The notes beneath the pieces were generated by a model that ran no database searches, was not told where the DNA came from, and saw only the letters and a program-made list of their open reading frames with translations. A program made the position numbers and the translations under genes. Source: SAR202 cluster bacterium (GTDB lineage Bacteria; Chloroflexota; Dehalococcoidia; UBA3495). Taken from it: a DNA stretch of 6,946 nt. This document shows positions 6,052 to 6,946 of the stretch, piece by piece (the stretch's first letter is position 1; each line of letters begins with the position of its first letter). The stretch is taken from NCBI GenBank assembly GCA_009392075.1, contig VFHG01000075.1, forward strand, positions 1 through 6,946, given 5' to 3'.

Positions 6052-6936
6052 ATGAAAACAGGGGTAGTCTTTCCCCAAACCGAGATCGGCGCCGATCCGG
6101 TTGCAGTCCGCGACTACGTGCAGGCCGTTGAAGGGCTGGGGTTTTCCCACATGATGGTCTATGACCATGTCCTGGGCGCGGACACTAGTCACCATGACAA
6201 CTGGCAGGGCAGCTACACCTCTGAGTCCATGTTTCACGAGCCATTCGTGCTTTTTGGCTACCTGGCCGGCGTAACCACAACGCTCGAACTGGTGACCGCG
6301 GTCTTGATCTTGGGCCAGCGGCAGACGGCCCTGGTGGCCAAGCAGGCCGCTGAAGTAGATCTGCTGACCGGAGGACGCCTACGGCTGGGCGTTGGAGTAG
6401 GCTGGAACCACGTAGAGTACGAAGCGCTTAACCAAGAGTTTGGAAACCGGGGCAGCCGCTACGCTGAGCAGATTGAACTTCTAAGGGAGTTTTGGACCAA
6501 AGACGTGGTCGGATTTGAGGGCAAGTACCACAAGGTTGACTACGCAGGCGTCAACCCTCAGCCGGTCCAGCGTCCGATTCCAATCTGGATGGGCGCCGGC
6601 GCGAGGGCCAACCCTGTTCCTACCGACAGGGTGCTCCGCCGCGTAGCCCGGCTAGCCGACGGTTGGTTCCCTCAGATGCAGCCTGGGGACGATGCCAAGG
6701 CCACCGTGGAGCGACTGATGGTGTTCGCGAGCGAGGTTGGGCGCGACGGCGCTGATATCGGAATGGAACCCCGGATAAACCTGGCGGACGGCAACCCCGA
6801 GTTTTGGCAGCAGCAGGCGGCCGAGTGGCAAGCGATGGGCGCAACCCACGTGTCTTTCAACACCATGCGGGCCGGCCTCGGCTCTCCTCAAGACCACATC
6901 AATGCCGTCCAGCAGTTCAAAGAGGTCATCGGCTAG
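6052..6936 (+). CDS. LLM class F420-dependent-type oxidoreductase
   Basis: A 294-aa luciferase-superfamily protein resembling the mycobacterial Rv2161c-type group usually annotated as F420-dependent. Seen: MKTGVVFPQTEIGADP (1-16); the group signature V-Y-D-H-V-L-G-A-D (36-44); FHEPFVLFGYLA (61-72); LVTAVLILGQRQTALVAKQA (80-99); the strongly conserved TGGRLRLGVGVGWNHVEYEAL (106-126); GSRYAEQIELLREFW (134-148); and RPIPIWMGAG (174-183). Length is normal for the group and the C terminus is complete. GGAG at 6041-6044, 7 nt before ATG 6052, supports the start; an ATG at 6047 is out of frame. It lies 28 bp after the other luciferase-like gene, in the same direction. Use of F420 rather than FMN is inferred from family resemblance and would require the organism to make F420; no F420 biosynthesis gene is visible here. 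Substrate unknown. Confidence 0.92.
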   Translation: MKTGVVFPQTEIGADPVAVRDYVQAVEGLGFSHMMVYDHVLGADTSHHDNWQGSYTSESMFHEPFVLFGYLAGVTTTLELVTAVLILGQRQTALVAKQAAEVDLLTGGRLRLGVGVGWNHVEYEALNQEFGNRGSRYAEQIELLREFWTKDVVGFEGKYHKVDYAGVNPQPVQRPIPIWMGAGARANPVPTDRVLRRVARLADGWFPQMQPGDDAKATVERLMVFASEVGRDGADIGMEPRINLADGNPEFWQQQAAEWQAMGATHVSFNTMRAGLGSPQDHINAVQQFKEVIG

Positions 6937-6946
6937 CGGATAATCT

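Noticed and set aside
1..6946. tRNA, rRNA, CRISPR array, insertion sequence or attachment site
   Set aside because: Reading both strands showed no clover-leaf, repeated spacer-type array, transposase frame or long terminal repeats.

Overview
The window looks like bacterial chromosome from a moderately GC-rich organism, with a dense set of oxygenase and oxidoreductase genes. It encodes three luciferase-like flavin or F420 oxidoreductases from three different subgroups, one antibiotic-biosynthesis-monooxygenase (ABM) fold protein, a ketopantoate-reductase-like enzyme, a small cupin, a small zinc-ribbon protein, a Nudix hydrolase and a small membrane protein. Multiple divergent luciferase-family paralogues next to small cupins are known from Chloroflexota, notably the SAR202 group, and also from some Actinobacteria. 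A SAR202-like source is my best guess from gene style alone. There is no rRNA or marker gene to confirm it.

Layout. Positions 1-251 hold the decayed 3' end of a response-regulator receiver domain, with in-frame stops and frame changes. From 354 to 2370, three + strand genes follow: an NtaA/SnaA/DszA-type flavin monooxygenase, a cupin and a CxxC/CxxC zinc-ribbon protein. They end at a terminator-like hairpin at about 2369-2405. From 4612 back to 2437, a four-gene - strand cluster reads Nudix hydrolase, membrane protein, PanE-like reductase, ABM-fold protein, with gaps of 2, 38 and 3 bp, so it is very probably one operon. A 265-bp divergent spacer (4613-4877) carries a near-consensus sigma70 promoter facing right. 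It drives a 381-aa luciferase-like monooxygenase and, 28 bp later, a 294-aa F420-type luciferase-like oxidoreductase that ends at 6936.

How the genes may work together (inference). The content fits oxidative breakdown of organic compounds: FMN- or F420-dependent hydroxylation or C-S/C-N cleavage, an ABM protein for quinol-type or small aromatic oxidation, an NAD(P)H ketone reductase, and a cupin that may act on or bind an intermediate. No substrate can be named from sequence. No flavin reductase, transporter or regulator lies in the window. No tRNA, rRNA, CRISPR array, insertion sequence or integration site was seen. I found no clearly new system. The least explained pieces are the zinc-ribbon protein, the Cys/His-rich membrane protein and the broken receiver domain.
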